Shown here piece after piece: positions 57,024 through 64,000 of a stretch of DNA of 64,000 nt. Source of the stretch: AV80 sp035536995. Lineage in GTDB: Bacteria > Verrucomicrobiota > Verrucomicrobiia > Chthoniobacterales > UBA10450. Positions within the stretch are counted from its first letter, which is position 1; the number at the start of each line of letters is the position of its first letter. Under the pieces are notes generated by a model. That model made no database searches. It saw nothing but the letters and a program-made list of their open reading frames with translations, and was not told the origin of the DNA. Made by a program: the position numbers and the translations under genes. The DNA lies in assembly GCA_035536995.1 (NCBI GenBank), contig DATLNB010000001.1:1-64000 (forward strand), read 5' to 3'.

Positions 57024-58824
57024 CGTCAACGGCAGTTCCCATTGGCTTGGAGAGGTCCCTCCGGCGGACGTATCCCTCATGCGCTTTTGTTGCGATGCAG
57101 GCCCGACATTGTCCTTTGCGTGGATAGAATTCGGCCGTTGGAAATATCTTCCGGCAGCACGAACAGCGACGCGTGCCCCCCGGCAAAGGATCAATCGGTT
57201 CGAGCGTGAACGGCTCGGACAAGTGAATTGGGGGTGTCGAAAAACCAAGGCCCAGCTTCACTTTGTTACCAACCCCGAAATCCTCGCGAAATTTGAACGC
57301 AATGATCGAGCTATCCTTCACGAAAATCTCACTGAACGCCGCGAGAATGATTGCCTTTTGAGCGTGCGGATCATCGTTCAGGCGTCTCAGCCGAAAGGCA
57401 CCGCGGACCACCTTTGTTGCAAGTTCCTCGATTCCGAGCTCACGTCGTGCGCTGCGGTCGGTATTCCGCAGAGATATGGCTTCGATCTGGGTTCTGATCG
57501 CGTTTCGACGATCGCGGAGTTCATCAACCGTGATTGCACCAGCTTCAAAGGCTTGGAGAAGTCTTTTGTCGGCCCGCCTCAGCGCGTCGATTTCGACGGT
57601 CGCGTCCACCGGGAACGCGCTGATGGTCTCCTGCGCACGTCGGACAGAATCGTCGATAATCGCGGTCAGAGTATCTGCGTTCGTAAGCATCTTTACCGCG
57701 AATGCTCGGATCAATGCGTCAACCTCCGGTTGCCGCAGATTGGGTTGGCTGCAGCCGCCGAGCTGATCACGATACAAATAATAATTGCGCTTACAGAAAT
57801 ACTGCCCGCTCCTCTGGCCGGTGGCGCGCCGGCCTGACGACGAATAGAATGTTTCCGCGCAATATCCGCAGCGGGCGATCCCAGTGGCGAGATTGCATGT
57901 GTCGTGGCGCTTCCGCGTTTCGTGGTGATTGAAGGTTACCAAATCGAGCACTCGCTGAACGCGGTTAAACCGCTCTTCGGTCACAGCGGGCTCGCTGATC
58001 ACTTGAACGCTAAAGGGATCGTCGCGCACGATTTTGGGACGATCACCCTGGCGCCCATCCGCGCGGGTGCGCTTCACGGAGGGGTCGCGGCGCATCAAAT
58101 ACTCGCGAATGCCAATGAACAGTTTGTTGCGGAGTAGGTTCCGTAATGTGGCGGCGCGAATGCCGGTCCGACGCGCAACCTCGCTGAGATTCCGCAGTCC
58201 TGCCTCGTCGACTAACCGGAACGCTTCTACGACCGCGCCGATTCTCTCGTTATAGAAGAATTTCTCGCGGACTCGGTCGTACCCCACACCCGTTGGCAAG
58301 TTAATGTAGCTGCCCGGGTGCTTTCCGGCGTGGCGCCGTGCCTCCTTCGACGCCATCATCCTTCTCAGAAGCTGCATTTTGTCAAAGCCAGCTAGGAGCG
58401 CCTGAAGTCCTCCATGCAAAAATCCCTCGGCGCTATTCATTGGGATCGTGCTGCCAGGCACGGCAATGAGACAGCCGCTTCGTCGGAAGACATCCAGGAT
58501 TCCCAAGGACTCAAGTGAATCCGGACGGACTAGGCGCGAGATTTCCGAGACACAGACAACGTCGATCTCCCGATTTTCGACCTTTTTTAGAAGGGATTGC
58601 ATCTCTGGAGCAGCTAAAATTGACGATCCGCCAACGTCAATGATCTCGACAACCTCGACCGGTTCGTAGTCGTTCGCGCGATTGATCGCCAAGGTCTGCG
58701 CGCGTTGACGTTCTAATCCCGATCCGGAGAGTTGGTCCGTTGTGCTAAGCCGGTGCAGCTGTAGCGAACGCAGGCGTGGTCGATCATAACTGTCCTGATC
58801 TTGGTTTGATGGTGAGGGATGCAC
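56974..58824 (-). CDS. Large serine recombinase (integrase)
   Basis: A 616-residue site-specific recombinase from a GTG start. The resolvase domain carries the nucleophile Ser27 in HRLSTTDQLSGSGLERQR, and Arg residues in VSEISRLVRPDSLESLG. It is followed by the recombinase domain (GVGYDRVREKFFYNE, RTGIRAATLRNLLRN), a zinc ribbon (ARCGYCAETFYSS then YFCK and GGCS) and a helical coiled-coil region. An extra C-terminal Cys4 knuckle (RRCSCCRKIFPTAEFY then CRACIATK) is less usual. Large serine integrases insert elements at specific sites without replicating them and often need a directionality factor to excise. It is the likely integrase for the comM insertion. Confidence 0.92.
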   Translation of the reverse strand: MHPSPSNQDQDSYDRPRLRSLQLHRLSTTDQLSGSGLERQRAQTLAINRANDYEPVEVVEIIDVGGSSILAAPEMQSLLKKVENREIDVVCVSEISRLVRPDSLESLGILDVFRRSGCLIAVPGSTIPMNSAEGFLHGGLQALLAGFDKMQLLRRMMASKEARRHAGKHPGSYINLPTGVGYDRVREKFFYNERIGAVVEAFRLVDEAGLRNLSEVARRTGIRAATLRNLLRNKLFIGIREYLMRRDPSVKRTRADGRQGDRPKIVRDDPFSVQVISEPAVTEERFNRVQRVLDLVTFNHHETRKRHDTCNLATGIARCGYCAETFYSSSGRRATGQRSGQYFCKRNYYLYRDQLGGCSQPNLRQPEVDALIRAFAVKMLTNADTLTAIIDDSVRRAQETISAFPVDATVEIDALRRADKRLLQAFEAGAITVDELRDRRNAIRTQIEAISLRNTDRSARRELGIEELATKVVRGAFRLRRLNDDPHAQKAIILAAFSEIFVKDSSIIAFKFREDFGVGNKVKLGLGFSTPPIHLSEPFTLEPIDPLPGGTRRCSCCRKIFPTAEFYPRKGQCRACIATKAHEGYVRRRDLSKPMGTAVDAKLLAQPLPKSVSTTY

Positions 58825-58864
58825 TGAGAAAAATAAAAATCAGACTGGCAAGTCGGGGCAAGTT

Positions 58865-59191
58865 TCAACCCGTTGGGACGTGGTGACCAATCAGTCGAGT
58901 GGCCGTCTGAAACACCTCATTGCGGTTCCCCCGGCGCACGGCCTGCGCTAAGGCGTCAAGCAACCTCTCTTCTGCTTCGGCCTCCAAAGTTAGTTTGCCG
59001 ACAAGGGAGGGAAGGTTGGCGGAAATGGATTTTGCGTCGACCGGAATGTCGAGTGATGGACTGCGCTTTGCTGCCGTGACCATCAGCTTGTCGGTGCGTT
59101 GTTTGGTCGATAAATTGGGGTGTGCCACGACAGCCCAATAAATCGAAGGATCATACTTGGCAGCCCCCAGGTTTGGAGGTTGAAAAACCAT
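58865..59191 (-). CDS. Small hypothetical protein upstream of the recombinase
   Basis: A 108-residue ORF, not recognised. Lys/Ala/Glu-rich helices follow a short start (VAHPNLSTKQRTDKLMVTAA). It lies 40 bases upstream of the recombinase gene on the same strand, so a co-transcribed accessory factor or directionality factor is conceivable. Its start overlaps the divergent ORF at 59122 by 70 bases, so one of the two starts must be downstream of where I placed it. The gene may not be real. Confidence 0.42.
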   Translation of the reverse strand: MVFQPPNLGAAKYDPSIYWAVVAHPNLSTKQRTDKLMVTAAKRSPSLDIPVDAKSISANLPSLVGKLTLEAEAEERLLDALAQAVRRGNRNEVFQTATRLIGHHVPTG

Positions 59192-60174
59192 CGACGGTCA
59201 GGCGCCTGAGCCGCCGCGCTCAGCGGCTCATCTACAATGTTTCTTGGAAATCAACCGGCCCCTGCAGCTTAAGGGAACTGGACATCTTGTTGAGGGAACA
59301 TTTATCGCTGCCAGTGGGCGCCGATGATTACGAACCCTTATTTCCCATCGAGGCGGCGTCAGCGTTTTTGAAACATGGCGGCGCGCTCTGTGGCGCTGCG
59401 GAGCCAGATTCGGTTGGGGCGGGTTTGCGATTAGTGCTCGACGGCTTGCACGTCCTCGCTTCTCACGGCGATCGAGACGCAATCCGGGCTCTCGTGGATG
59501 GCGCGACGCACGCGGCTAACACGGTAAAGGAGATCGCTGCCTCTAAGCCGGAAATGTTGCGGCCGATTGCGCGGTCGCGCGAAGAATGGCCGTCAACAAT
59601 CTCGCTTCACCCAGACTGGCAGCAAGAGAACAAGGACATCATTGCTTCACTGGAGGTCGGAACCCAGTCGCGCGTGGCGAAACAGTTGAAGGTCACAAGA
59701 CTGCCAACCAAAGGGAAGGACGAACGTCGGAAGAGATACCGTCATCTTGTGCCGGTTCTGTGCGAACGCTTGGTCGATATCGTGGATGCTGCGCGTGACT
59801 GGCTAAATCAACGTCAGGCGGGAATGCAAAGACAGGGAGCGCTAAATCGCGCTGAAATTGGTGCTCGGCGAAAATCCTGGCGGTTGACACGGGAGGAATT
59901 GGAAAATCGTTCACCTTGGATTCTTCAGGCGGGTGAGCTCGGAGAACTAAACGGGGAAACGGCCATTGAGTGGTTTAGGGTTGGATGGGATGGACTGAAA
60001 GCGCTGACCAAAAAGCCGCACGACTTGCCCTTCGAATTCATGCAGATGGGCGCCTTTGAAGAAAAAAAGAAAGCGAGAAAAGAACAGACTTCCGCCAGTA
60101 AGCGCAGGGCCAATAGGCGGCATGGTTTGAAGCCTCGCCATCGAGACGTGTTCATGAAACTTTTCGGTCGCTGA
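59122..60174 (+). CDS. Hypothetical element protein, basic C-terminus
   Basis: Not recognised; 350 residues from a GTG start, or from the TTG at 59173 if the divergent small ORF is real. The protein is basic and helical, with a Lys/Arg tail (KKARKEQTSASKRRANRRHG) that suggests nucleic-acid binding. A middle stretch LKVTRLPTKGKDERRKRYRHLVP could be a DNA-binding turn. It reads in the same direction as the polymerase genes and is the first of that strand's element genes. No catalytic motif was seen. Confidence 0.6.
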   Translation: MPRQPNKSKDHTWQPPGLEVEKPSTVRRLSRRAQRLIYNVSWKSTGPCSLRELDILLREHLSLPVGADDYEPLFPIEAASAFLKHGGALCGAAEPDSVGAGLRLVLDGLHVLASHGDRDAIRALVDGATHAANTVKEIAASKPEMLRPIARSREEWPSTISLHPDWQQENKDIIASLEVGTQSRVAKQLKVTRLPTKGKDERRKRYRHLVPVLCERLVDIVDAARDWLNQRQAGMQRQGALNRAEIGARRKSWRLTREELENRSPWILQAGELGELNGETAIEWFRVGWDGLKALTKKPHDLPFEFMQMGAFEEKKKARKEQTSASKRRANRRHGLKPRHRDVFMKLFGR

Positions 60175-60243
60175 GAAAGCAATGTTTTGCTCGCCTCGAA
60201 TCTGGGGGCTGAAATAAATTCCGTCATCGTGTCCCGGTGAGGG

Positions 60244-60891
60244 ATGACTAAGACAGCAACCTCCGAGTCGGAGGAAACTATTGGCTCTGCGCGCGCAGAG
60301 GAAACGAAAAGAGGCCGCTCTTTAGATGCCCGAAACGAAAACTTCGGGTTTGTAGTTAACACGAACGGTGCGGTTACCGAAGATGAAGCTCCAGGGATGG
60401 AGGAACCAGCGGATTCTTCTGGCGATCCCCTGATCGTCGAGTCGCTGTGTCGGGTCACCGCGGCGGAACGCGATGCCCTCATGCTGGCGAACGCCCCCAT
60501 CTCTCGCATTATCGAAATCGAGGCTGCTCGACGCGGGATCGGCGGTCATCGCATCGTGGGTGTCGGGCGTGACATTGAGGGCATCATTGTGAGGCATGCG
60601 CCGGAGATGATTCGGAGCTATGGCGGCCGCTATCTGTTCTCGGCTCGCGGCGTGGGGCGTTATCTGATGGATAATCTCCTTTACCCTTCCGTGAGCAACG
60701 TTGTGCCGTTCGGCATGAAGCTCGGCGGTTTCGGCCTGAATCTTCCGGTCGTTATGGTGCAGAACGAATCCGGGAAGATCCGGTATTACGATTTGAGCGC
60801 GATCGGCCTCCTCGCGGAAGCGAAGGCGCAACGGCAGGAGCAGCTGGAGCGCTTCGGCCTGGATGTCGTGGTGGAGCTCATTGCTGCCTAG
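60244..60891 (+). CDS. Hypothetical element protein upstream of the polymerase
   Basis: Not recognised; 215 residues. The first 80 residues are acidic and low in structure (SESEETIGSARAEETKRGRS). The rest is globular with Gly/Ile/Val-rich segments (GIGGHRIVGVGRDIEGIIV, FSARGVGRYLMDNLLYP). It ends 58 bases before the first polymerase ORF. Position suggests it works with the polymerase, perhaps as a DNA-binding or terminal-protein-like partner. There is no sequence evidence for that role. Confidence 0.6.
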   Translation: MTKTATSESEETIGSARAEETKRGRSLDARNENFGFVVNTNGAVTEDEAPGMEEPADSSGDPLIVESLCRVTAAERDALMLANAPISRIIEIEAARRGIGGHRIVGVGRDIEGIIVRHAPEMIRSYGGRYLFSARGVGRYLMDNLLYPSVSNVVPFGMKLGGFGLNLPVVMVQNESGKIRYYDLSAIGLLAEAKAQRQEQLERFGLDVVVELIAA

Positions 60892-60908
60892 CCAACCGCA
60901 CTGAAATC

Positions 60909-60936
60909 GGCGGGAACCTCGATCGAGGTTCCCGCC
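60909..60936. repeat. Perfect 28-bp palindrome upstream of the polymerase
   Basis: The left arm GGCGGGAACCTCGA is followed directly by its exact reverse complement, with no spacer. It starts 18 bases after the stop of the preceding ORF and ends 13 bases before the polymerase ATG at 60950. There is no T-run, so a simple terminator is unlikely. It could be an operator, an attenuator or a replication-related site. Confidence 0.7.
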
Positions 60937-60949
60937 CGCACACCACGGC

Positions 60950-61141
60950 ATGAAGAACAAGAATACGCGTGAAGACGCGAAGGCAGGAAACGATGAAGTC
61001 GTAATCTATCTCGGCTTCGATGCCGAGTACAGGGAAGTCGATGGGAAGAACATTGTTCTTTCGCAGCAGTTTTACGGGATCGCGGGCGAAGCTACGTGGG
61101 AGGACATCTACTACATCGATGAAACCGCTGACGCTCAGTAA
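60950..61141 (+). CDS. Family B DNA polymerase, exonuclease I fragment (first frame)
   Basis: A 63-residue ORF containing EVVIYLGFDAEYREVDGK, with the Asp-x-Glu of exonuclease motif I as in family B polymerases. It ends in EDIYYIDETADAQ and a stop. The next frame continues with LTLSKLI as expected for the same protein, so this is the N-terminus of the downstream polymerase. The two frames differ by one base. Removing one A near 61121-61126 would give an uninterrupted IDEPLTLSKLI. It may be a true frameshift, a programmed shift or a sequence error. Confidence 0.7.
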   Translation: MKNKNTREDAKAGNDEVVIYLGFDAEYREVDGKNIVLSQQFYGIAGEATWEDIYYIDETADAQ

Positions 61142-63353
61142 GCTAATCATCAACGCGGTCGAGATGGGCATAACGACCGGCGTGTTACGCCGCCGACCCA
61201 CCAAGATTTTCCTCTGTTGTCATTTTGCAATTGCGGACATTTGGACGCTGGCCGACCGCGCCGACGTTTCTCTGCAGCTGGATTATTGTCGAAAGACCTT
61301 TGTCACTTTTGGCGATCCCATTGTGATCGAATATTACGATCGTAATCGGAACGAGCATTCTGTTCAGGTAATCCTGCGGGATTCTTACCTGATGGCACCG
61401 GCTGGTCGGCAAAGTTTGAAGGCCATAGGTGACCTTCTTCAAATTCCAAAGATTGATATCGGCGAGCGGATCACCCGGATGGACGAACTCTTGCGCGAGG
61501 ATCCCGAGCTGTTTCGAAAATACGCGATCACCGACGCCGTCATCGCGGCCCGCTATATGAAGCGAATGGCCGAATTCTCTAGTGACCTTTTCAATCAGCT
61601 CGAGCCTCCTCCCACTATCGGCAGCTGCGCCATCAACCTGACGTTAAAGATTTGGAAAGATCATGGAATTGATCGCCACCGGGTTTTGGGCACGGAAGAA
61701 ATAATTGTAGGCAGTGGGAGGCGTACCCATAAGGAGACGGTCCCACTCGACGTGCGAACGGATTTCGAAGAGATAGCCTCCAAGGCCTTTGCCGGAGGCC
61801 GGAACGAAACTTACTGGTTTGGGATATCACCTGAGGGGGATTATATCGATTGGGACTTGCGTGGCGCCTACTCGACCGCCCTCGCCGCAATTGGAATGCC
61901 GGTGTGGGAACAGCTTAGGCACAGCTCAAAGTCGGAGGACTTTGCTCGCGACGTGATCGGGTTCGCGTGCGTGGACTTTGAATTTCCAGAAGAGACTCGC
62001 TTTCCGTGTTTCGCGGTGCGGGTAAAAAGCGGATTAATTTTTCCGCTCAAGGGACGGGAATGCTACACGACCGCGCAAGAAATCGATTTAGCAAGGAGGA
62101 TGGGTGCGCGAATCAAGATCCGGCGTGGTTGCGTGATGCCGATGGATTTCGGATGTTATCCGTTCGCTCGGGTGACGCAGACGGCGACGAAACTTAGAAC
62201 AGAGTTTCAAGAACGAGACGGGAAGGGAGGTCTTATGGACCTGCTGCTCAAGACAACTGCGAACTCCGTCTATGGAAAAACCGCCCAGGCGATCAAACCG
62301 AAGCGTCTGTTTAGTACTCGAACTCGTGCGATGGAGGATCTTAAGCCCTCCAAACTTACCAATCCGTATATCGCGGCAACGGTCACCGGAATTATCAGGA
62401 CAGTCCTCGGTGAAATCTTGTGGAAGCTCCCGGCCAGAGTGAGGGTGGTGAGCGCGACTACGGATGGCTTTTTGTCGGACCTGAGTGAGGCCCTGGTTGA
62501 CACCGTCTGTTCCGGGCCGGCCTGCACGATGTTCTCCGATGCGCGGCAGCGAATCGGAGAAAACCGCCAGGTCTTGGAAGTCAAACACCGTGCACAACAG
62601 GTAATGTCGTGGCGGACACGCGGGCAGGCGACTCTCTTGTATGATGATCCGAAGGAGCTAATCCTGGCCAAAGCTGGAATCCAGCTGCCGTTTATCAGCC
62701 TGCCGGAGCAGAATGAGGTTATCGTCAAGAAATTCTTCGGACGTACCTACGGAGAGATTTCGACAAAGAAGGAATTCACTAAGATCCGTCAACTGATTGA
62801 CGGAGCTGATTTCGTGAAGGTGAAAATGCCGATTGAGTATTCGATGGATTTCGATTGGAAGCGGACCGCGACCGACCCCCACGAACGGGAGATTGGAGGC
62901 ATTCCCCACGTGTGCTTTTCAACTAACCCTTTGAAAGACGAGGAACAATTCACCAAGCTTCGATCCGCGTGGAAAAATTTCTACCATAGGTTTAAACAGC
63001 CATTGAAGCGTGCCGTCGATCTTCAAGATTTCCTAGAATTCGCCGCGATTCGCGAAAGCGGTAAGATGCACCTGCCTCGGACCGAATCGGCATTGTACGT
63101 CGCGCGAAAGATGTTCCTTGTCGCCTATACGCATTCGCAGTGGGGACTGCGGAGCGAAATAGCGAATGTCGAACTCGCGGCCTTGCTCAACAGTTGTGGC
63201 TTCGAGACCACGGTCCACGAGGTGGAAAACGCAAGGAGGAAGACCGCGGCCTTGTACGAGCACTGCGTGGAAGCGACGCCTTCGGTGCTGCGTTTCCTGG
63301 GCTGGGTGGTGGCACGCTTCCCTTTCTTCGACGCTTCGCGCCTCCTGGCCTAG
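61119..63353 (+). CDS. Family B DNA polymerase of mobile-element type, main frame (pipolin-like)
   Basis: 744 residues from an ATG that overlaps the 63-aa ORF. It has Exo II-like HFAIAD (Asp40), Exo III YAITD (Tyr135, Asp139), motif A DLRGAYSTALA (Asp246), motif B LKTTANSVYGK (Lys378, Asn382, Tyr385), and motif C VVSATTDGFLSD (Asp449). Motif C lacks the first Asp of the usual DTD and keeps the second, which by position matches phi29 Asp458. A TRGQ motif follows (WRTRGQATLL). Together with the 63-aa ORF it would be about 800 residues, similar to primer-independent polymerases of pipolins. Exonuclease motif I lies in the other frame, so proofreading depends on the frame change. Confidence 0.85.
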   Translation: MKPLTLSKLIINAVEMGITTGVLRRRPTKIFLCCHFAIADIWTLADRADVSLQLDYCRKTFVTFGDPIVIEYYDRNRNEHSVQVILRDSYLMAPAGRQSLKAIGDLLQIPKIDIGERITRMDELLREDPELFRKYAITDAVIAARYMKRMAEFSSDLFNQLEPPPTIGSCAINLTLKIWKDHGIDRHRVLGTEEIIVGSGRRTHKETVPLDVRTDFEEIASKAFAGGRNETYWFGISPEGDYIDWDLRGAYSTALAAIGMPVWEQLRHSSKSEDFARDVIGFACVDFEFPEETRFPCFAVRVKSGLIFPLKGRECYTTAQEIDLARRMGARIKIRRGCVMPMDFGCYPFARVTQTATKLRTEFQERDGKGGLMDLLLKTTANSVYGKTAQAIKPKRLFSTRTRAMEDLKPSKLTNPYIAATVTGIIRTVLGEILWKLPARVRVVSATTDGFLSDLSEALVDTVCSGPACTMFSDARQRIGENRQVLEVKHRAQQVMSWRTRGQATLLYDDPKELILAKAGIQLPFISLPEQNEVIVKKFFGRTYGEISTKKEFTKIRQLIDGADFVKVKMPIEYSMDFDWKRTATDPHEREIGGIPHVCFSTNPLKDEEQFTKLRSAWKNFYHRFKQPLKRAVDLQDFLEFAAIRESGKMHLPRTESALYVARKMFLVAYTHSQWGLRSEIANVELAALLNSCGFETTVHEVENARRKTAALYEHCVEATPSVLRFLGWVVARFPFFDASRLLA

Positions 63354-63809
63354 AGGAAGGGACACTCCACTCCGTGCGACTCCTGTTCCTTGGAAAAAAC
63401 CTTCCTACGGAGCCCTCGGCCGTACAACGCCGGGAACGACCGAGAACGACAGGGCGAAGGCACGAAGGAGGCGTTGGGTTCGTGGGTGACGGAAAAGTCG
63501 GCGACGGTTCGGCTCGCTCGCGCCCGAAGGCGCTCCGTAACAATCGCGATTTGCAGAATAATACAAACTACGGAACGGGGGCGCCGGCGTGGCGCCCCCG
63601 TTCCGACGGCGAGGGAGCCCAAGAGGCCCGTCGTTCTTCCAGGGGAGACCGGCCTTGCCAAAGACCCCGTCTCCGGCTGTGGACGCAAGGAAACGGCTCC
63701 GGAGCGCTGGACGACCCCAAGGGACCGGCCTCCTCGCAGCCAAACCGGCCCGTGGCGGCGCAAGCGGACCGAGCCTCGCCACCCCGGGCAGCGAGAGGAG
63801 AGGGGCGTA
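63354..63809. other. GC-rich, hairpin-dense region without a convincing ORF
   Basis: 456 bases. At least four clear stems are visible: GCGCC-CGAA-GGCGC (63520-63533), a 15-bp perfect stem (63571-63605), CGACGG/CCGTCG (63604-63633) and GGAGAC/GTCTCC (63644-63674). ORFs here read as low-complexity Arg/Gly/Pro sequence and are not convincing. A structured RNA is possible. Confidence 0.55.
63571..63605. repeat. Perfect 15-bp inverted repeat hairpin
   Basis: CGGAACGGGGGCGCC, a 5-base loop (GGCGT), then the exact reverse complement. It is very stable and has no T-run. It may be a terminator for the polymerase transcript or part of a structured RNA or element end. Confidence 0.7.
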
Positions 63810-64000
63810 ATGGCAACGGGGAACTCGCAACAGCGTAGCGAAATGGCGAGTGGGACGCCAGAGTCCGACGCGGAGAGGCGCTGTCTCGAAGAAGGACAGC
63901 GGATCATCCGTTCGACAACACGGCTGTTCGGCCAACCGGTCGTTCTCGTGCCGATGTACCGACGCGCGAAGAACCCCCGGTTCCGCCGGTTCCAGACTTT
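63810..64000 (+). CDS. Hypothetical protein, partial (runs off window)
   Basis: An open frame of 63 codons from ATG at 63810, preceded by GAGAGGAGAGGGG, a likely ribosome-binding site, and with no stop before the edge. It begins MATGNSQQRSEMASG and continues with a basic segment (PMYRRAKNPRFRRFQT). The visible part matches no family I recognise. In particular it has no reverse transcriptase motif so far. It may be part of the element. Confidence 0.45.
   Translation, partial: MATGNSQQRSEMASGTPESDAERRCLEEGQRIIRSTTRLFGQPVVLVPMYRRAKNPRFRRFQT

Noticed and set aside
63371..63380. Right end of the element within the window
   Set aside because: An 8-base match (TCCGTGCG) to the comM junction occurs here, but the sequence that follows does not encode the missing comM part.
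63140..63838. Long plus-strand ORF over the polymerase end and the region after it
   Set aside because: The first half is a shadow of the polymerase and the second half is Gly/Arg/Pro-rich without domains. The region is better described as non-coding.
63354..64000. Retron or diversity-generating element after the polymerase
   Set aside because: No reverse transcriptase motif appears in the visible part of the following ORF, so the idea is kept only as an alternative.

Overview
The window reads as one chromosomal segment of a high-GC soil-type bacterium, most likely a Verrucomicrobiota member near Chthoniobacterales. This is an inference from the mix of genes: FtsZ with a long Pro/Glu-rich linker, an acidobacterial-type duplicated orphan permease (ADOP) operon, many secreted hypothetical proteins and dispersed short palindromes. 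No rRNA, tRNA or CRISPR array was seen.

Layout. 1-7 kb holds the 3' end of ftsZ, an M20D amidohydrolase and an aceB-aceA-aceK glyoxylate-shunt operon. 7-15.6 kb holds a large secreted multidomain protein, two small envelope proteins, a family B DNA polymerase whose exonuclease motifs look lost, a GT2 glycosyltransferase and a cupin epimerase-like protein. 15.6-26.2 kb is on the minus strand: an AI-2E-type permease, a secreted hypothetical protein, a TPR protein and a PadR-ADOP-ADOP operon behind a palindromic operator. 26.4-39.4 kb is a mixed housekeeping and envelope stretch: a DUF2459 lipoprotein, two paralogous secreted Cys/His proteins, a glutathionyl-hydroquinone reductase, a secreted HNH protein, an S9 peptidase, a 3D-domain protein, a Kef-type antiporter, mutS, a TPR protein and a DUF4142 protein. 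39.4-52.3 kb is a surface-polysaccharide locus with methyltransferases, a polytopic membrane protein, an SGNH hydrolase and two very large multi-module glycosyltransferases. Pyruvate kinase, a sigma-70 factor and the 5' part of comM follow.

The most notable part is the right end. comM is cut immediately after its conserved NPCPCG motif at about 56.16 kb. From there to the window edge lies what I interpret as a mobile element integrated by a large serine recombinase. It carries a HEPN-type protein (R-x4-H), the recombinase, three unrecognised ORFs, a perfect 28-bp palindrome, and a family B DNA polymerase of the mobile-element type. That polymerase has a TTDG motif C resembling pipolin primer-independent polymerases. 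Its exonuclease I motif sits in a separate upstream reading frame, so the gene is split by a one-base frame change. Downstream lies about 450 bp of GC-rich, hairpin-dense, apparently non-coding sequence, followed by an ORF that runs off the window. The element's right end is outside the window.

How the genes work together. aceBAK forms a self-contained glyoxylate bypass with its isocitrate dehydrogenase switch enzyme. PadR probably represses the two permeases. The 39-52 kb locus probably assembles and modifies a cell-surface glycan. The comM element appears to be a self-contained integrate-and-replicate unit with a possible defence gene.
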